A DNA stretch of 64,000 bases from Lenzites betulinus (Eukaryota > Basidiomycota > Agaricomycetes > Polyporales > Polyporaceae). The translations under genes and the position numbers were made by a program. The notes under the pieces were generated by a model, which had not been told where the DNA came from, did no database searches, and saw only the letters and a list, made by a program, of their open reading frames with translations. Each line of letters opens with the position of its first letter. Within the stretch, counting starts at the first letter, position 1. The stretch spans positions 434,001 through 498,000 of the forward strand of contig JABYQU010000019.1 in NCBI GenBank assembly GCA_022264855.1, written 5' to 3'. This document shows positions 35,369 to 47,618 of this stretch, piece by piece.

Positions 35369-38092
35369 ATGGCGGCTTCGTTCGCGGCATACGCATCTCA
35401 GTTTCTGAACAGGCAACAGACCGCTGGATCAAGTCTGTCCTCCTCTCAGCCTCTCTTCTACTCCTTCTCAACCGACAATGGCTCTCATGCAGGCAATGCC
35501 CATGAAGCCGACCTCGATGATTTGGACGATCCACACCTCCGTGCAAGTAGCATGAGCAGGACCACCGTCCGGAGGGATCCGCCACTACAGCACCACGAGG
35601 AGGAGGAGGACCCGTATCTACGTCTGGACGAGGACGAGCCCGGTGTATCTCGACAACAGGCCGCGGCGATGCCACTGTTGGGGGTGTCTGAGGCGGACGG
35701 AAGTAAGGGGTGGCTCGCACATGCGTCTCCCCTCCGTTCCCCATCCCCGTCCCCGTCCAACTCCTCGGCCGATTCATACAACCCCCCACCCGATATACTA
35801 CACGGCCGCCCCCCATCTCCTCGCACTGTTCATCGACCATATTCGCCACCATCTCAGCCGCCCCCACCTCCGCGTACTGCCATATCCTTATCGCTAACGG
35901 AATCACTTCTCCCCCGAGACGGCCGCACACGACCAGTAGACGTCTTCTCGCTACCGGATCCTCGCTATGTTCCCCGAAATCGTCGCAAGTTCAACGACTC
36001 TGTATGGACGACTATCTGGTGCGCAGGTGCCAGCGTATGTGTGGTCGGGTCGATCTTGGTGCTCTTCCTCACGCATGAGCCCGCGAATCGCCGCAAGACG
36101 TCCTACTTCACACTCCTGCACACTGTGCCTCTACTCACAATCCTGATATCGCTAAGTGCCGTCGTCTGCTATGTCCACATATTCTTGCTGCGGGTCTTTG
36201 TCAAGCCTGTCATGGTGGCCACCTCTGTGTTCATCCCAGCTACTCTGCTCATATCCGCTCTGTGGGCCTTTATTGGCAGCTTCATGTGGGATGGGGACCA
36301 GGAGCCAACATGGGGAGAAACTGTCGGGTGAGTCTCTAAGTCGTGCATCGTTTCCATCCCGCTCATAGATGGCTAGCCTACGGCTCTTCGCTATTGTTCC
36401 ACTGGTCCTCGCCATTCTCACTGGTCGTCGGCTGTTGCACCTCCCTCGTGATATCCATACCGCATCCTCACTACTTACCCTAACGACCCGTCTGCTCATG
36501 GAGAATCCCTTCCTCCTGGCGCTTTCACCAGCTGTGCTACTCGCTGCACTACTCCTCTCCATTCCCTTCATCACCCTGGCGTTCCGGCTACTACTTGTCG
36601 GAGTGTATACGCCGGTAAGCCCAACACGCTCTGCGTGGCATGTGAGCGAATGGGCGCATTGGGCTATTGCCGCCACCATCGGCGTTTGGTTATGGTCGTG
36701 GGGCGTTGCGCGTGGCTTGCTCCGTGTGTCCTGTGCCGGAGTGATTGGTGCGTGGTACTTCGCAGAGTGAGTCCCTCCAGAATATTCGTATCGTTGCGTA
36801 TCTCATGCACGATATCTGCATACAGTCCGGTACTCCCGCCGCCTCCGCCCACATCGACTCACACAATCCACGCCGCCATCACGCGAGCCACCCAACCCTC
36901 CTTCGGAACCATCGTGCTCTCTGCTCTCATAGTGACTGGTATCCGTCTCCTGGGCCTCATCACCCTGGGTTTGCGCGCACTGCCCGCGTATCTCCCGCCA
37001 TACATGCGCGTCGTGAGCGTTGGTGCAGGGATGGCCGTCGGGTACCTCGAAGCCGCCACAAGCTCCCTGAGCACATACGCGCTCGTGTATACGGGGCTGA
37101 CAGGCGATGCATTCTTCCCAAGCGCGCGCAGGGCGCGTGCGCTCACCGGCGCGGCGGAGAATCCGTCTGTGGTGAACTACAGGCGGCGGTTTAAGACGGA
37201 ACGTACGTATATGCCGCACTTTTACTGTGGCGTTGTGCTAATTGTATCTTGTGGTTTTCAGCATCACTCACACTGCTCGCGGTCGCCCCGTTGACGCTTA
37301 CTTTCCCATTCGCGCTGCTCACGTATCTCTTCGTTGCACACACCCTAAACGCGCCAGATTCCGCCCTATATGCGTCTCTTCTCGCCGGCTTGGTCACTGC
37401 GTTGGTGGGCATGTTCTGCATCGGCCTGGTCAAGGACACGTAAGTAGCTTCACCTTCCGACCTTATGCCCGACGATTACTCAGTGCATTTGTCAACAGCG
37501 CGGACACGCTATACATCTGCTATTGCATAGACAAGGACGCGGGAGAACGCCGCCGCGACGAGGTATTCGCCGCCGTAAGCCCCTCCCATTACTCATCCCC
37601 AAACCGCGCTCACCACACCCGCAGTTCGAGTACGAGAACCGCAGCAGCAGAGCCCAACCGGGTCCCAGTCAACCCGCGCAGCCCCCGCAACTCATCGCCG
37701 TAGCGCCCTCGCAGCGCGACCGCCGCCAGCCACTCCCGACGTCGCCCCCGCCGCCGCCCCGGCAGCAGCCGCTCCCGCCGCACGCCGCGCCGCGCCGCGA
37801 CCCCACCCCAGATCCGTTCGAGGTGGACGACCACTCGCCCGTGTCGGACGAGATGCAGGGGTACAGCGTGCACGACCCTGACCCGTACTCGCCCGCGTCG
37901 TCGGGGGTGCGCTCGCACGCGAACATGACTGTGAACATGCACGCGTCGGCGTCGGCAGGGCGGCTCCCGCTGAGCCAGCGCGCGCCGCTGCAGGCGTCGC
38001 GCGTGGGCGGGGCGAGGCTCGAGCCGCCGTTGGAGAGCGACGAGGAGGACGTGGAGGAGAGTCAGCTGTTCCCTGGGAGCGATCTGTTCTGA
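35369..38092 (+). CDS. PNS1: Choline-transporter-like protein, PNS1/SLC44 family
   Basis: A multi-exon gene from ATG 35369 to TGA 38090-38092. The first about 210 residues are cytosolic and disordered (Ser/Pro/Glu-rich, PSPRTVHRPYSPPSQPPPPP). Then come membrane segments TTIWCAGASVCVVGSILVLF, LLTILISLSAVVCYVHIFL, LFAIVPLVLAILTG, LLALSPAVLLAALLLSI and WAIAATIGVWLWSWGVARGL. Further helices follow around the family-typical segments GTIVLSALIVTGIRLL, ATSSLSTYALVYTGLTGDAF and PLTLTFPFALLTYL, then the signature ADTLYICYCIDKD near the end. A long acidic/Pro/Gln-rich cytosolic tail closes it. Intron 1 (36328-36376) must use the second AG (GGCTAG) to keep frame. The family sits in the plasma membrane. 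The yeast PNS1 substrate is not established. Confidence 0.9.
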
Positions 38093-38555
38093 GTAGCTGT
38101 GAGGATGTGAGGTGTTGTCGGAGGCGGTGTTGTGTCGATTTCGTGAGCCTCGGACGGACGATCTGTGGTTGTGCGATCTCGCTGTCGCTAGTGTGCTCGC
38201 TTTTTATCTCAGTATCCCCGTAATGTTCTGTAGGGCAGGCTCTTCGAGGACCATCTGCGCCTCTCCCTCTCCTGCCCTCTCCCTCAGTCCCCGCTCGTCC
38301 CCGGGGCGATTGTCTTGTGTCTGCTGCCTTCATGTCCATCGTCCCAAGCCCGGGTCGCATGTCTTACGTTTCTCCTATCTGTCTCTGCTTCTGTCTCTCG
38401 TGTACATATCTAGCATGATTCCTTGGGCTGTTGTACATACATATACATTTAGAGCTTCAAACGCGCCGTGGGCTACATAGCACGACTCCACTGGCAGCGA
38501 CGCCAGTTCAAAGCAGCCTCTGCGAGAAATGGGAGCACTGACCGTTCCGCAGGAC
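38093..38555. other. Convergent 3' spacer
   Basis: 463 bp between the convergent PNS1-like and oxidoreductase genes; a presumed 3' UTR and terminator region. No gene seen. Confidence 0.5.
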
Positions 38556-40119
38556 TCACAACTTCGCAGGGAAAGTCTGCGCCTGCGAGTCAGTGGGGGG
38601 CGCCACGCGGACGACGACCTTCCCGAACTGCTCCCCGCGCGCGAGGATCTCGAAGCCGCGCTGCGCACCCTCGAGGCCGTCGAGGACGTCCGAGACGATG
38701 GGCACGATGTGGTGCGTGGCGAGGAACGCCGTCGCGTCGAGGAGATCCTGCTTCGAGCCCATCGTAGATCCTATATGGTAAGATATGAAGGCGTCAGCGG
38801 CGAACTTCTTCGCTGAATATGAAGGGTGAGTGACGATCGGGCACGAACCGAAGAGCTTCTGGTTCTTGAGCACCTCGCGCATCGTCATCTTGATGCTTGG
38901 ATTCGCATGCCTGCGAAACCATGTTCAATATGTTATGATTGCAGCCATCATTGAGCTAACTTTGACCCACATTCCGTAAACCACGACGCGGCCTCCGGCC
39001 TTGAGGATGCTGGAGGTCTTGCCCATAATATCGCCTCCGCCCGCATCGATCACCGTGCTGAGCACGGACGCACCATTCTGCTTCAGCAGTTGTGCGAGTT
39101 GCTTGGGCCAGTCATCTACCCATGAAACGAGTATTCTTAGCGAGTGGTCCTCATGATCCAGATTCTAACGGAAGGGACGCGAACGCACCAGCCTTATAGC
39201 TCACGCCGCCCTTCGCACCGAGCGCGACCGCCCTGCGGATCTTGTCCTCGTTCCCGCTAGTGACATATACGTTCGCGCCGCGCGCGATGCATAACTGGAG
39301 AGCAATGAGGGCGACGCCGCCCCCGATGCCGGTAATGAGGACGTTGTCCCCGCTCTGCACCGCGCCGTTCACCATAGTCGCTCTGCCGTAACGCACGGTG
39401 TCTCAGTGTCGCTCAAGGGCAAAACAGCAGCAGGGAATTCCGACCTCCATGCAGTCACAGCGCCGAGGGGCCATGCTGCGGCGTGCACGTCGTCGAGGTG
39501 CTCCGGGGTGGGGATGACCTGGTCGCGCTCGACAACGATGTACTGCGTGAACGTCCCCAGAGGCGTTGTGTTGCCGCCTCCCAGAATATAGAACCTTTTA
39601 TCGCCTCAGCATGTCACACACAACGCGGGTCGCCAACCGCGGCATGTAAGAACGTACCGAGACTCGGGCGCGTCGGGATGGCGTTCCCATCCGCGCATGG
39701 GCACCAGGAACACGCGCTTGTTCAGTAGCGCGTCGTTTCGGTCTCCAGCTGCAATTACAACACCTACATATGCTTGTGAGCAGGTGGTAGGGGCGATTCC
39801 CTGGGCACGCCTCGTACCTGCCGCATCTGCACCCAATACGCTCCCGAAGCCGAGTCCGGGGTACATGCCCTTCCGAATCCAGTGCTGCAGGGGTATGCAG
39901 TCAGCTACATGCTCTCATATGTTCTCGTGAAAGTACTCTGCGCACGTCTCGGTGATTGAACGCAGCCGCATGGATGCGGACAAGGACGTGGCCGGGCTTG
40001 AGCTCGGGAAGGGGACGCTCCTCGAGCACGGCGTCGTGGTAGACCGGTTTCGTCGCTTGCGCTACCTTGCGCAGCACGAGGGATTTAGTGCTCTTGGGGA
40101 TCTGTAGAGCAGTAGCCAT
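38556..40119 (-). CDS. MDR-superfamily NAD(P)H-dependent oxidoreductase (zinc-type alcohol dehydrogenase/quinone reductase-like)
   Basis: The gene starts at ATG 40119 (MATALQIPKSTKS). An upstream in-frame extension is not needed. Exons in order encode the GroES-like N-domain (LPELKPGHVLVRIHAAAFNHRDV, KGMYPGLGFGSVLGADAAG), then TFTQYIVVERDQVIPTPEHL. The Rossmann nucleotide-binding region follows (GDNVLITGIGGGVALIALQLC, ARGANVYVTSGNEDKI), then TVIDAGGGDIM and the C-terminal FEILARGEQFGKVVVRV. The GxGGGVA motif indicates NAD(P)H binding. The typical Cys/His catalytic zinc ligands are not obvious, so a quinone or enone reductase is as likely as a true alcohol dehydrogenase. It is transcribed divergently from the TFIIIC-like gene 368 bp away. 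Confidence 0.85.
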
Positions 40120-40487
40120 GGCTGTCCTGCAGAGAGGTGCACATGTTGCGAGATGCTGTATGTGTGGGGTTTGTAAAGGTGTGCCCGGGTATTGCGGGGA
40201 AAGGGCGCTCCGGACTCGCGTGGCGTAAGCGCGTATCACTGGACTGAAACCCGTCCCAAATAGTCAAGTATCCTAGAACCACCACCATAACCTGGATAAC
40301 CGGCTGGCCTACCTCTGCACAGGTGAAGAAAAATTACAAAAAAGGTGCGGAGGTTGGGGGAATAGGATCTTCTTCTACCTAAATTGTACAAAGCCATCGC
40401 TGACTCCAAGGCTTCGACCTGTAGGGGCTCTACATTCGCTGAGGAGCAACCGTCCGCCAATTATCCTACCTAGCTTACCAGCTGGGA
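40120..40487. promoter_or_regulatory. Bidirectional promoter region
   Basis: 368 bp between the divergent start codons of the MDR oxidoreductase (minus) and the WD40/TFIIIC-like gene (plus). No clear TATA box was found, and no other gene lies in it. Confidence 0.5.
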
Positions 40488-43394
40488 ATGACGCGTCAAC
40501 TTCGCACACGCGCCTCACGGCCCAATTATGCCGCTCTTATGGGCTTGGCGGCGGATGAAGACGGCGCAGGCCCTTCCAATGCTGCTGAACTGGAAGAACT
40601 TGACGGCGACAGCGGGAGCGACTTTGCGCTCGACACGGCTGCAGAGGATCCAGTTTCGGCCCATGAGGACGACTCCACGATGGAAATTGACGAGTCTGAA
40701 GGCGAACCCGACGAAGATGCACCGCCGCGCAAGCGGAAACGCTCTGCGCCTTCTACAAGAGAGCACTCGATCCTGGACTATGGATCCGCTAGTGTTGTCT
40801 CGAAGGCGAAGAAAACGCCTGCCAAAGCAACCCCCAGGCGATCGACAGCCACCATTCCCGGCGTCGCATTCTCGTCGAGCAAACAGACTCCCGGGATGCC
40901 TAGTTTACATCACCGCCATCGTTCGACCGGCGTGTATAAGAAGGAAGGGAAGATCGAACGCCTTGTCAAGCAACCCAAGCTATTCCAGCCCGGAGCTACT
41001 GTGCTAACGAACGCGTGGGCATCAAATGAGGTTGTCAGCAGCCGAGTGAACAAGTCGTTGGGTTATAACATTGGCCCGGGGCCACTATGGGAAATCTTAG
41101 AAGACCGGGGCTGGTATAAGGAGGCTGGATCGGCGGCAGGAACCTCTGAGGGAGAGATACGTCCGCGCGTACACGAACATACTCCTTTGAAAACATATCA
41201 AGTCCTCAGCCCTGAGTAGGTTTAAGGTCACTAACATTTGCGCTATATCTTTGGCTAACACGTGAGGTAGAGAGTCAACGCCTTACCTACCTACGGATGT
41301 CGGGACTACGGACGACGGGGCGCTCAAGCCCCCGCCACATGTGGCATGTTCTTTCGGCCCTTTCGGCAAGCAGGTGCGCCGTGAAGTAAACATGTTCGAC
41401 ACCCTCAAGATGTGTAAGTGTGTGCTTCACTTATGCACTTGCACTTTGTGCTCACGTATCACAGCGGATTTCTTTCCAGGGAGAAAAGCGCATGTGTTTA
41501 ATGCGGGTGCTCCCGTATGGGGCCTCGACTGGTGTCCCATTCATCCCGACGACCGAGCCTGTGCGTAGAACCCAACCCATCATATACATATCTCACGCAG
41601 CCGCACCGCTAGATCATCAGCATCGACAATATCTTGCCGTTGCGCCTTTTCCTACCAGATCTCACTCGCCGCTCATCGGCGAGCGAGTGAAACGGCCAAA
41701 CCCTGCGTGTATCCAGATATGGAGTCTACAACCGTCCTCTGCAGCGGCCGATCATATGAAAGTTGATGACGGAAACACGCATACGCGCACTGCAGGAACA
41801 TCCGAGGATACGGGCGAGATGCGATGCGAGATGGTGCTTTGCATAGAGAGTGGCCCCGCATTCGAGTTGAAGTGGTGCCCTCTCCCTTCCAATGACCCGA
41901 CTGAGGTGCGCAAACGTTGTATCTCATTTCATATATCACGCTCAAGCATACGTCTCTCGATGTAGAAGGGTGCCCCGCGGAAGCTCGGTATCCTCGGTGG
42001 GACCTTCGAAGATGGTTCTTTGGCTTTCTACGTCGTCCCGGATCCTAATACGATCCGACGCACTGCTGGGAGCTCCGGGGAGCAGCCTCTTCTCGGTCAG
42101 TATCAATAGGGCGTCATGGGTCGAACCTTGCTGATACTACGCGGAAGTCAAGCTATCGAATCCGCTACTACGCATCGAATTGCAGGAGACCTGTTGCTGG
42201 TGCTTCGACTGGGCGAATAGTGAGGTTGTGGCGGTAGGGTGCACGAACGGTCTGTGTGGCTCTCTCGTTGCCAGAAGTATGAATTGACACGTCTTCTCAT
42301 AGGATCGATCGCAGTCTACGACATCGAGAAAGCTCTGTATGGAGAACCTGGTACGCAAGATCATCGTAAGGCAACTCGCACTCTCACTCGTCATGCATAT
42401 TAGTAACACGTATCAACGTAGCGCTGCTCCCGACGCATTACTTCAGAGTTCACCAATCCGCCATCCGAAGCCTCTCATGGATCCGTGCCCCAGTTTACGA
42501 TCCCGACGGGGATGTCACGGAAGACAACTCCACGGTGATCGCGAGCGGGGGCTACGACGGCGTAGAATGCATCACCGACATCCGGGACACGTGTGGCAAT
42601 GTCCTCAACCGCACGCGGGACGTTGTGGCCGCGATGGAGTTCTCCACGTACACTGGCAGCGCGGTTACCGTGGACCACGAGAATATGATCAAGGCCTATT
42701 CGGTTTCCCCGAGTACGCTCGGAAGGGGGCACACGGTGCTGGAACCCAACGGACCGATATGGGTACGCATTGGACTCCTCTGGCGGCCATCGGGTGCATT
42801 AAGCTTTTGCACAGAGCCTCTCTGCGTCCGACTATCACCCTCAGCTAGCGATAGGCGTAACTGATGGAGCTGTCTTGACCACGAACACGATGAGAACAAC
42901 ACGAAGGGGCGGCCTTGTGGTGAGCCTAGATACAGACTTCCAGTGTTCGCAGCGCTGAATTGGCCATTCTCAGCCATTCCTTGAGCACAAGATCTACCAG
43001 CTTGACTATAGCCGATCGGTAGGGGAGTACCGCATGCTCGAGAGCTTCCTACCGCAGGTAACCTCCACCGCTCTCCCTCCGACAATTGAGCAAATATTCA
43101 CTCACCGTCCCCATTTAGGAAACACAAAACCGCCCTGCCGCCTCCAGGCAGAACAAATCTGTACCGGTAGGCACAGGGGCATGGCCGCCAGAAGTAGGCA
43201 TCCATCGTGTCACCTGGAACGACGGGAACGGGCTTGCGATGACGCCGCTGCTGGCGTCCGCCACCGGCTCAGGTCTCTGTCGGGTAGACTGGCTTCTCGG
43301 GCGATGGGCGCGGGACCAGATTCCATATACCGGGATCGAGGGTATGCGGGGCGAGACGGCTGGGGTGTTTGATGAGGACGACGAGTCTGATTAG
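40488..43394 (+). CDS. WD40 protein, probable TFIIIC subunit (Tfc6/GTF3C2-like)
   Basis: ATG 40488 begins a 243-codon first exon: MTRQLRTRASRPNYAAL, a long acidic stretch, basic KKTPAKATPRR, then the IGPGPLWEILEDRGWYKE segment. Further exons encode beta-propeller-like blades: NAGAPVWGLDWCPI, QYLAVAPFPT, IQIWSLQ, AFELKWCPL, KLGILGGTFEDGSLAFYVV, VVAVGCTNGSIAVYDIEKALYG and HQSAIRSLSWI. ASGGYDGVECITDIR and GNGLAMTPLLASATGSGLCRVDWL follow, then an acidic end at TAG 43392-43394. A basic/acidic N-terminus plus a C-terminal WD40 domain matches the tau-91 (Tfc6) subunit of the Pol III factor TFIIIC. Other WD40 proteins cannot be fully excluded. About ten short introns are present. Confidence 0.75.
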
Positions 43395-44801
43395 AGACTG
43401 AGTATTGCTACCTTGTAGTCACAACTGAACGATGCGGTGATACGAATGCATCGCACCCGTAATATGTATAAGTGTCGCAATGTTTGATGTGCTGGGGCAG
43501 GGTCTGTACCCATCTCAATCATGGCCGGCCACCGACACCTCCGGCCACGATGTGTCCCTTTTCTCGCCGTGGCACCTGCCGGCCCGCGTGCCAGTGGAGA
43601 GCGGGCACAATTCAATTAACATAACAAACAAAGGGTGCAGCACCACTTTGGTTGCACGTCAATTGAGCTGTGCGCTCCCGACACACAAGATCTATCTGTT
43701 GTCGGACTGAGCGTGGTTGACCAGCAAGGAGAAAGGGAGTGGGAGCATCCCTGATGGACCGATTTCTCAGAACCTCAGCCGCCCATTTGTTACTTTTGAT
43801 CTTATCTGATACGTAGTGGCAGGCAGTATCAGAGCGCCCCGAGCGCTCCGAGCAACTTGCTCCGAGCCGACTGTGACCAACTCCCGCTGCAGCCTGAGTC
43901 TCGCTATATCTCGCTCCTTTCCGTCTGCACCGTCCGATATTTTGCGCTCATCTCACGCTCTGAGATCATACGCCTGTCCTCAGTGGATGCAATGGATAAA
44001 ATGCGGAGTCGATGACAGCCGTAGGACTATTGAATATGAGTCGGGGTATACCAATATCTGGCGCGAGGGTGTCATGCTGTTATGTTGTAAGCATGCTAGG
44101 ACAATACTACCCTGTACATGATTTTACCACCTCTCAGCACTGCGCGCTGGAATTCTTCGACTCTCACAGAGAATCGCCGTTCGGACGGTGGCACGCGAAC
44201 CCACGTACGCCAAAAGCGCCCGACTTCTTCCCGCCATAGCCCCTCGCATTCACTGCGTGCACATACCCAGAACGTGGTGTCACGCTGCTCTAACCGCGCA
44301 AGTACATCAGAGTGCATTGCTGCGATCTATGGCTGTAAGATGGCATGCCACCAAAGTTCGCGCGCGTCCTTTGAGAGGCTCCAGAAGGTGGCTTGGCAAG
44401 CGGGCGGAGAGGTATACCTTCCCGATATGGGCATGAAGGAATGGCACAGCTCCGACCGTCTCACCGAGTCAGTGGCCCATTTCCATGGGCTTGTGCTTTC
44501 CGCTTCACTTCGCCACGGCACGGGGGCAATCCGAGCAGATATAGTCGCCGTTACCGCGACGCTGCTGCGACCACCCCTCCGCCCACCCCCCGCAAGTAGC
44601 CTATCAAGATCAGAGGTAGGTCTGGCTGGCTCTTCTTTTCCTCCGACTCGAAACTTGGCGCTCGCGCGAAGGAAGCTACTCTGGTTGATTAGCTTCCGCA
44701 CAAAACTTCATATGCACATTAGACAACCGGGGATCGATAGGCTTTGCGGGCGAGTATAGAGCAAGACTGATATATCTCCACCAGCAACGCACGAGCGAAA
44801 C
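43395..44801. other. Intergenic region with a family E relic
   Basis: 1.4 kb between the TFIIIC-like gene and TYR1. Apart from the relic at 43487-43650, the frames are unrecognised. A 7-bp stem with an inner stem near 44178-44220 is a possible hairpin. Confidence 0.4.
43487..43650 (+). pseudogene. Diverged family E relic (fragment of exon 3)
   Basis: The frame at 43487 gives LGQG, LYPSQSWPA, GHDVSLFSPWHLPA and INITNKG. In the same order, family E copy B has LGGPG, AYPSQPEPA, GDVVPSLLPWHLPG, and copy A has SNITDI. Nucleotide similarity around the PWHLP block is also visible. The match is short and ends abruptly, so this is an old fragment. Confidence 0.55.
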
Positions 44802-46461
44802 ATGTCCCTGATCAAAACATATGTCACCCCTGACTCCCCGGTGGAGGAGCAACCCGCCATCGGCCTCATCGGTATGGGTGCAATGGGCAATATGTACGCG
44901 CGATACCTGTCAATGGCAGGTTGGAAAAAGTAGGTCAGCTCCGCAACCTCACGGATGATCGAGGTCTGATCGGAGCTTTATAGGATTTATATCTGCGACT
45001 TGCCCTCGAAATACGAGTCTTTAAAGACACAGTATGAAGGTATGGCCATTTGGCAACTGAAAGAACTCTGCCCTCACGATAGGCTTAGGCGTTCCGGGGA
45101 TCCACGTACTCAAGGACGGGCACCTCGTTTCGAGGGTGTCGGATTGGATCATGTACTCGGTCGAGGCCGAGTACATCGATCGCGTCGTGGCGCAATACGG
45201 CCCATGTCAGTGCCCTGTTCACATATCACCCTGTGCGGATGAAAGCTCATATCACACTCAGCCACGAAGGTGGGAGCTATTGTAGCTGGGCAAACATCTG
45301 TAAAGGCCCCAGAGAAAGCCGCGTTTGAGAAGTATCTCCCTGAAGACGTGGAGATTGTCTCATGCCACTCCCTACACGGGCCGACTGTCTCACCTGTGGG
45401 ACAGCCCTTGGTCAGTTTCCATCCTCGCAGGCAGCGTGAGAATTACTGATAGCGGCACACAGGTGCTCATCCAACACCGCGCAAAGGATGAATCGCTGCG
45501 ACTAGTCGAGCAGATACTGAGGTCATTTGGCTCCCGCTACGTCTACCTTTCCTATGACGATCACGATATCGTGACCGCGAACACCCAAGCAGTGACCCAC
45601 GCCGCATTCCTCAGGTATGATCGCTCGCACTCGGTCCCACCCCACAGCTAACCCGCCTACAGCATGGGCACAGCGTGGCACAGCTCGCTCTCATACCCCT
45701 GGGAGCACGGGCTCTATGTCGGCGGGATCGAGACTGTGAAAGTGAACATCATGCTCCGCATCTACTCGAACAAGTGGCACGTCTACGCCGGGCTCGCGAT
45801 CCTCAACCCCTCCGCGCGCGTGCAGATCGACCAGTTCGCGCGGAGCACGACCGAGATCTTCAAGCTCATGCTCGCGAGCGACGCCGCGGGCCTCCGCGCG
45901 CGCATCTACGACGCGCGCCGGATCGTGTTCAGGGACGCGCCCGCCGCCGACGCGCACGCGCACGGGCGCTCGCCGATCCTGCTCTCCGAGGACGTGCTCG
46001 ACCGCTTCAGCCTCGGCAACAAGCCGTCCGGCGCGCTCTCGCCCGCCTCGCGCCAGAGCGCGCCCCCAAACTCGCACCTCTCGCTGCTCGCGATGGTCGA
46101 CTGCTGGGCGCGCCTCGGCATCCAGCCGTTCGAGCACCTCGACCTCGCCGCGACGCCGATCTTCCGGCTGTGGATTGGGGTCGCGGAGTACCTGTTCCGC
46201 TCGGAGGCGCGCCTCGACGCGGCGATCCACGCGGCGCTGTACGAGACGACGCACCGCTCGGACGACCTCGAGTTCGTCGTCGGCGCGCGCGGGTGGAGCC
46301 AGTGCATCTCGTTCGGCAACTTCGAGCTGTACAAGGAGCGCTTCCTACACACGTCGGCTTTTTTTGAGTCGCGCTTTGAAGAGGCGACCAAGGTGGGATC
46401 GGCGATGATCCAGGCTCTCATGGATAGTTCGACAGACGTAGAGAAAAAGCTTTCACCATGA
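44802..46461 (+). CDS. TYR1: Prephenate dehydrogenase (NADP+), tyrosine biosynthesis
   Basis: Six exons (44802-44929, 44984-45039, 45083-45205, 45262-45410, 45463-45614, 45663-46461) give 468 residues. The N-terminus has the dinucleotide fold (GLIGMGAMGNMYARYL), followed by VSCHSLHGPTVSPVGQPLV with the substrate-pocket His, NTQAVTHAAFLSMGTAW and the C-terminal dimerisation region (KVNIMLRIYSNKWHVYAGLAILNP). The enzyme oxidatively decarboxylates prephenate to 4-hydroxyphenylpyruvate in the cytosol. Length agrees with yeast Tyr1. All introns have GT..AG ends. The last exon is extremely GC3-rich compared with exons 1-3, and long antisense frames there are shadows. Confidence 0.93.
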
Positions 46462-46565
46462 TGCTCCCGTGATGTCCTGTACCCTTATTGCTGTCTAGCT
46501 ACTGTGAGAAGTATAGGTCCGGATTGAATGCAGACGCCGATGTAATTGCAAGGGCGGGAGAATCT

Positions 46566-46649
46566 ACACACACAACTGACCCCGGAGAACAACGTTTCCA
46601 GCCCCAGGTAAATACTAGATACATGGGTGTCCCACCGCAGGGGGCTTTT
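46566..46649. repeat. Short repeat R, copy 1
   Basis: About 84 bp closely matching 48513-48598 (core CTGACCCCGGAGAA..CCAGGTAAATACTAGATACATGGG, written here only in part). Here it abuts the broken ILV2 copy. Confidence 0.85.
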
Positions 46650-47505
46650 CCCGCGGGGCCCTTTGTCAACGCGGTCAGCAACTGTTCTCACGTGCACGAG
46701 TGAAAGGCGTGCGAGCGACAGCTTACCACCGGCATACGTGCTAATGCCACCTTTATCTTAGCGGGGAGGTCCACCGCCCGCTCGCAGCGCATCGCATCGT
46801 CTTAGAAAGAGCGATGATATGCGGTTAGACTAATTCTACATGTATCATAGCAGAATGGAGATAGAAACGTACCTTGCCGTTGCATCACCATGCCCTGGAT
46901 TTGTTGTTGAGCACCATGACCTTAACACCGATGCCAAACTGCAACGCTGTCACGGACTGCAGCTTCATACTAGTAGCAATCATGCTGAATGAAGCGTCTT
47001 CGTCGATGTGAACCACTGTCTTGTTCGGCGAGCCTTGAACCTTTCCGCCGATGGCAGAAACGAGATCGAGACCCATGATCTTCTGCTAACATGGTCAGCC
47101 CTGCAGCTCAAGACACAATTGAGCGACACCTACAATACCGCCAACTGAAGTGCTGCGCCGCCCACATCTGATGCTGACCGACACCAGTCGTGATGATGAG
47201 GTCTTCTTTGGGTTGCACGGTTTGGTTCATCGGCGTATCGGACTTGCTCTTCGCATAGGTGAAGGGGCGCTTCGACTTCCACTGCTTGCCTCATAGCACA
47301 GCACAGCCGAGCAGATAAGCAACTTCATCGTCTCGCTTGGCAGCATAGAAGCGTGACAGATGAGGGGCGCGAAAGCAGCCATATTTGCGACGACGTCCCC
47401 GAGGACAAGATCAACGTCTCGCCGCCCTTGTCGATGTTCTAAGACTAGATCTTGAAGTGAACGATGCGAGCGCGACCTTGGAGCGCAGCCGCGCGGACAT
47501 ATATA
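46646..47505 (-). pseudogene. Partial, broken duplicate of ILV2
   Basis: Minus-strand similarity to ILV2 runs from the start of its last exon back through the TPP-binding exon into the large exon. The matching segment contains GSPNKTVVHIDEDASFSM and VKVMVLNNKS. Intron positions of ILV2 are still visible as homologous sequence, so this arose by DNA duplication, not retroposition. The frame is destroyed: a stop follows the VMVLNN segment, indels interrupt it, and the VLQWQ active-site region is missing. The internal part near 47290 has a deletion and diverged filler. It lies about 1.9 kb from the intact gene in the same orientation. Confidence 0.9.
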
Positions 47506-47519
47506 TCGTCTTTGCAAGG

Positions 47520-47527
47520 TATAAAAG
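47520..47527 (+). promoter_or_regulatory. TATA box of the DPBB gene
   Basis: TATAAAAG lies 92 bp upstream of the ATG at 47619, at the edge of the ILV2 relic. A TC/CA-rich leader follows. Confidence 0.5.
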
Positions 47528-47618
47528 TGTCGTCAGCATCATCAACTCAGACAGCATCCCCCTCAATCATAAACCTCTCTGAACAAGTCACTCACGGGCT
47601 TACACCTGCTTGCTTACT

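Noticed and set aside
44178..44220. Stem-loop resembling a tRNA T-arm with flanking acceptor-like stem
   Set aside because: Too short for a tRNA, with no anticodon arm; the inner stem has a mismatch. Probably chance.
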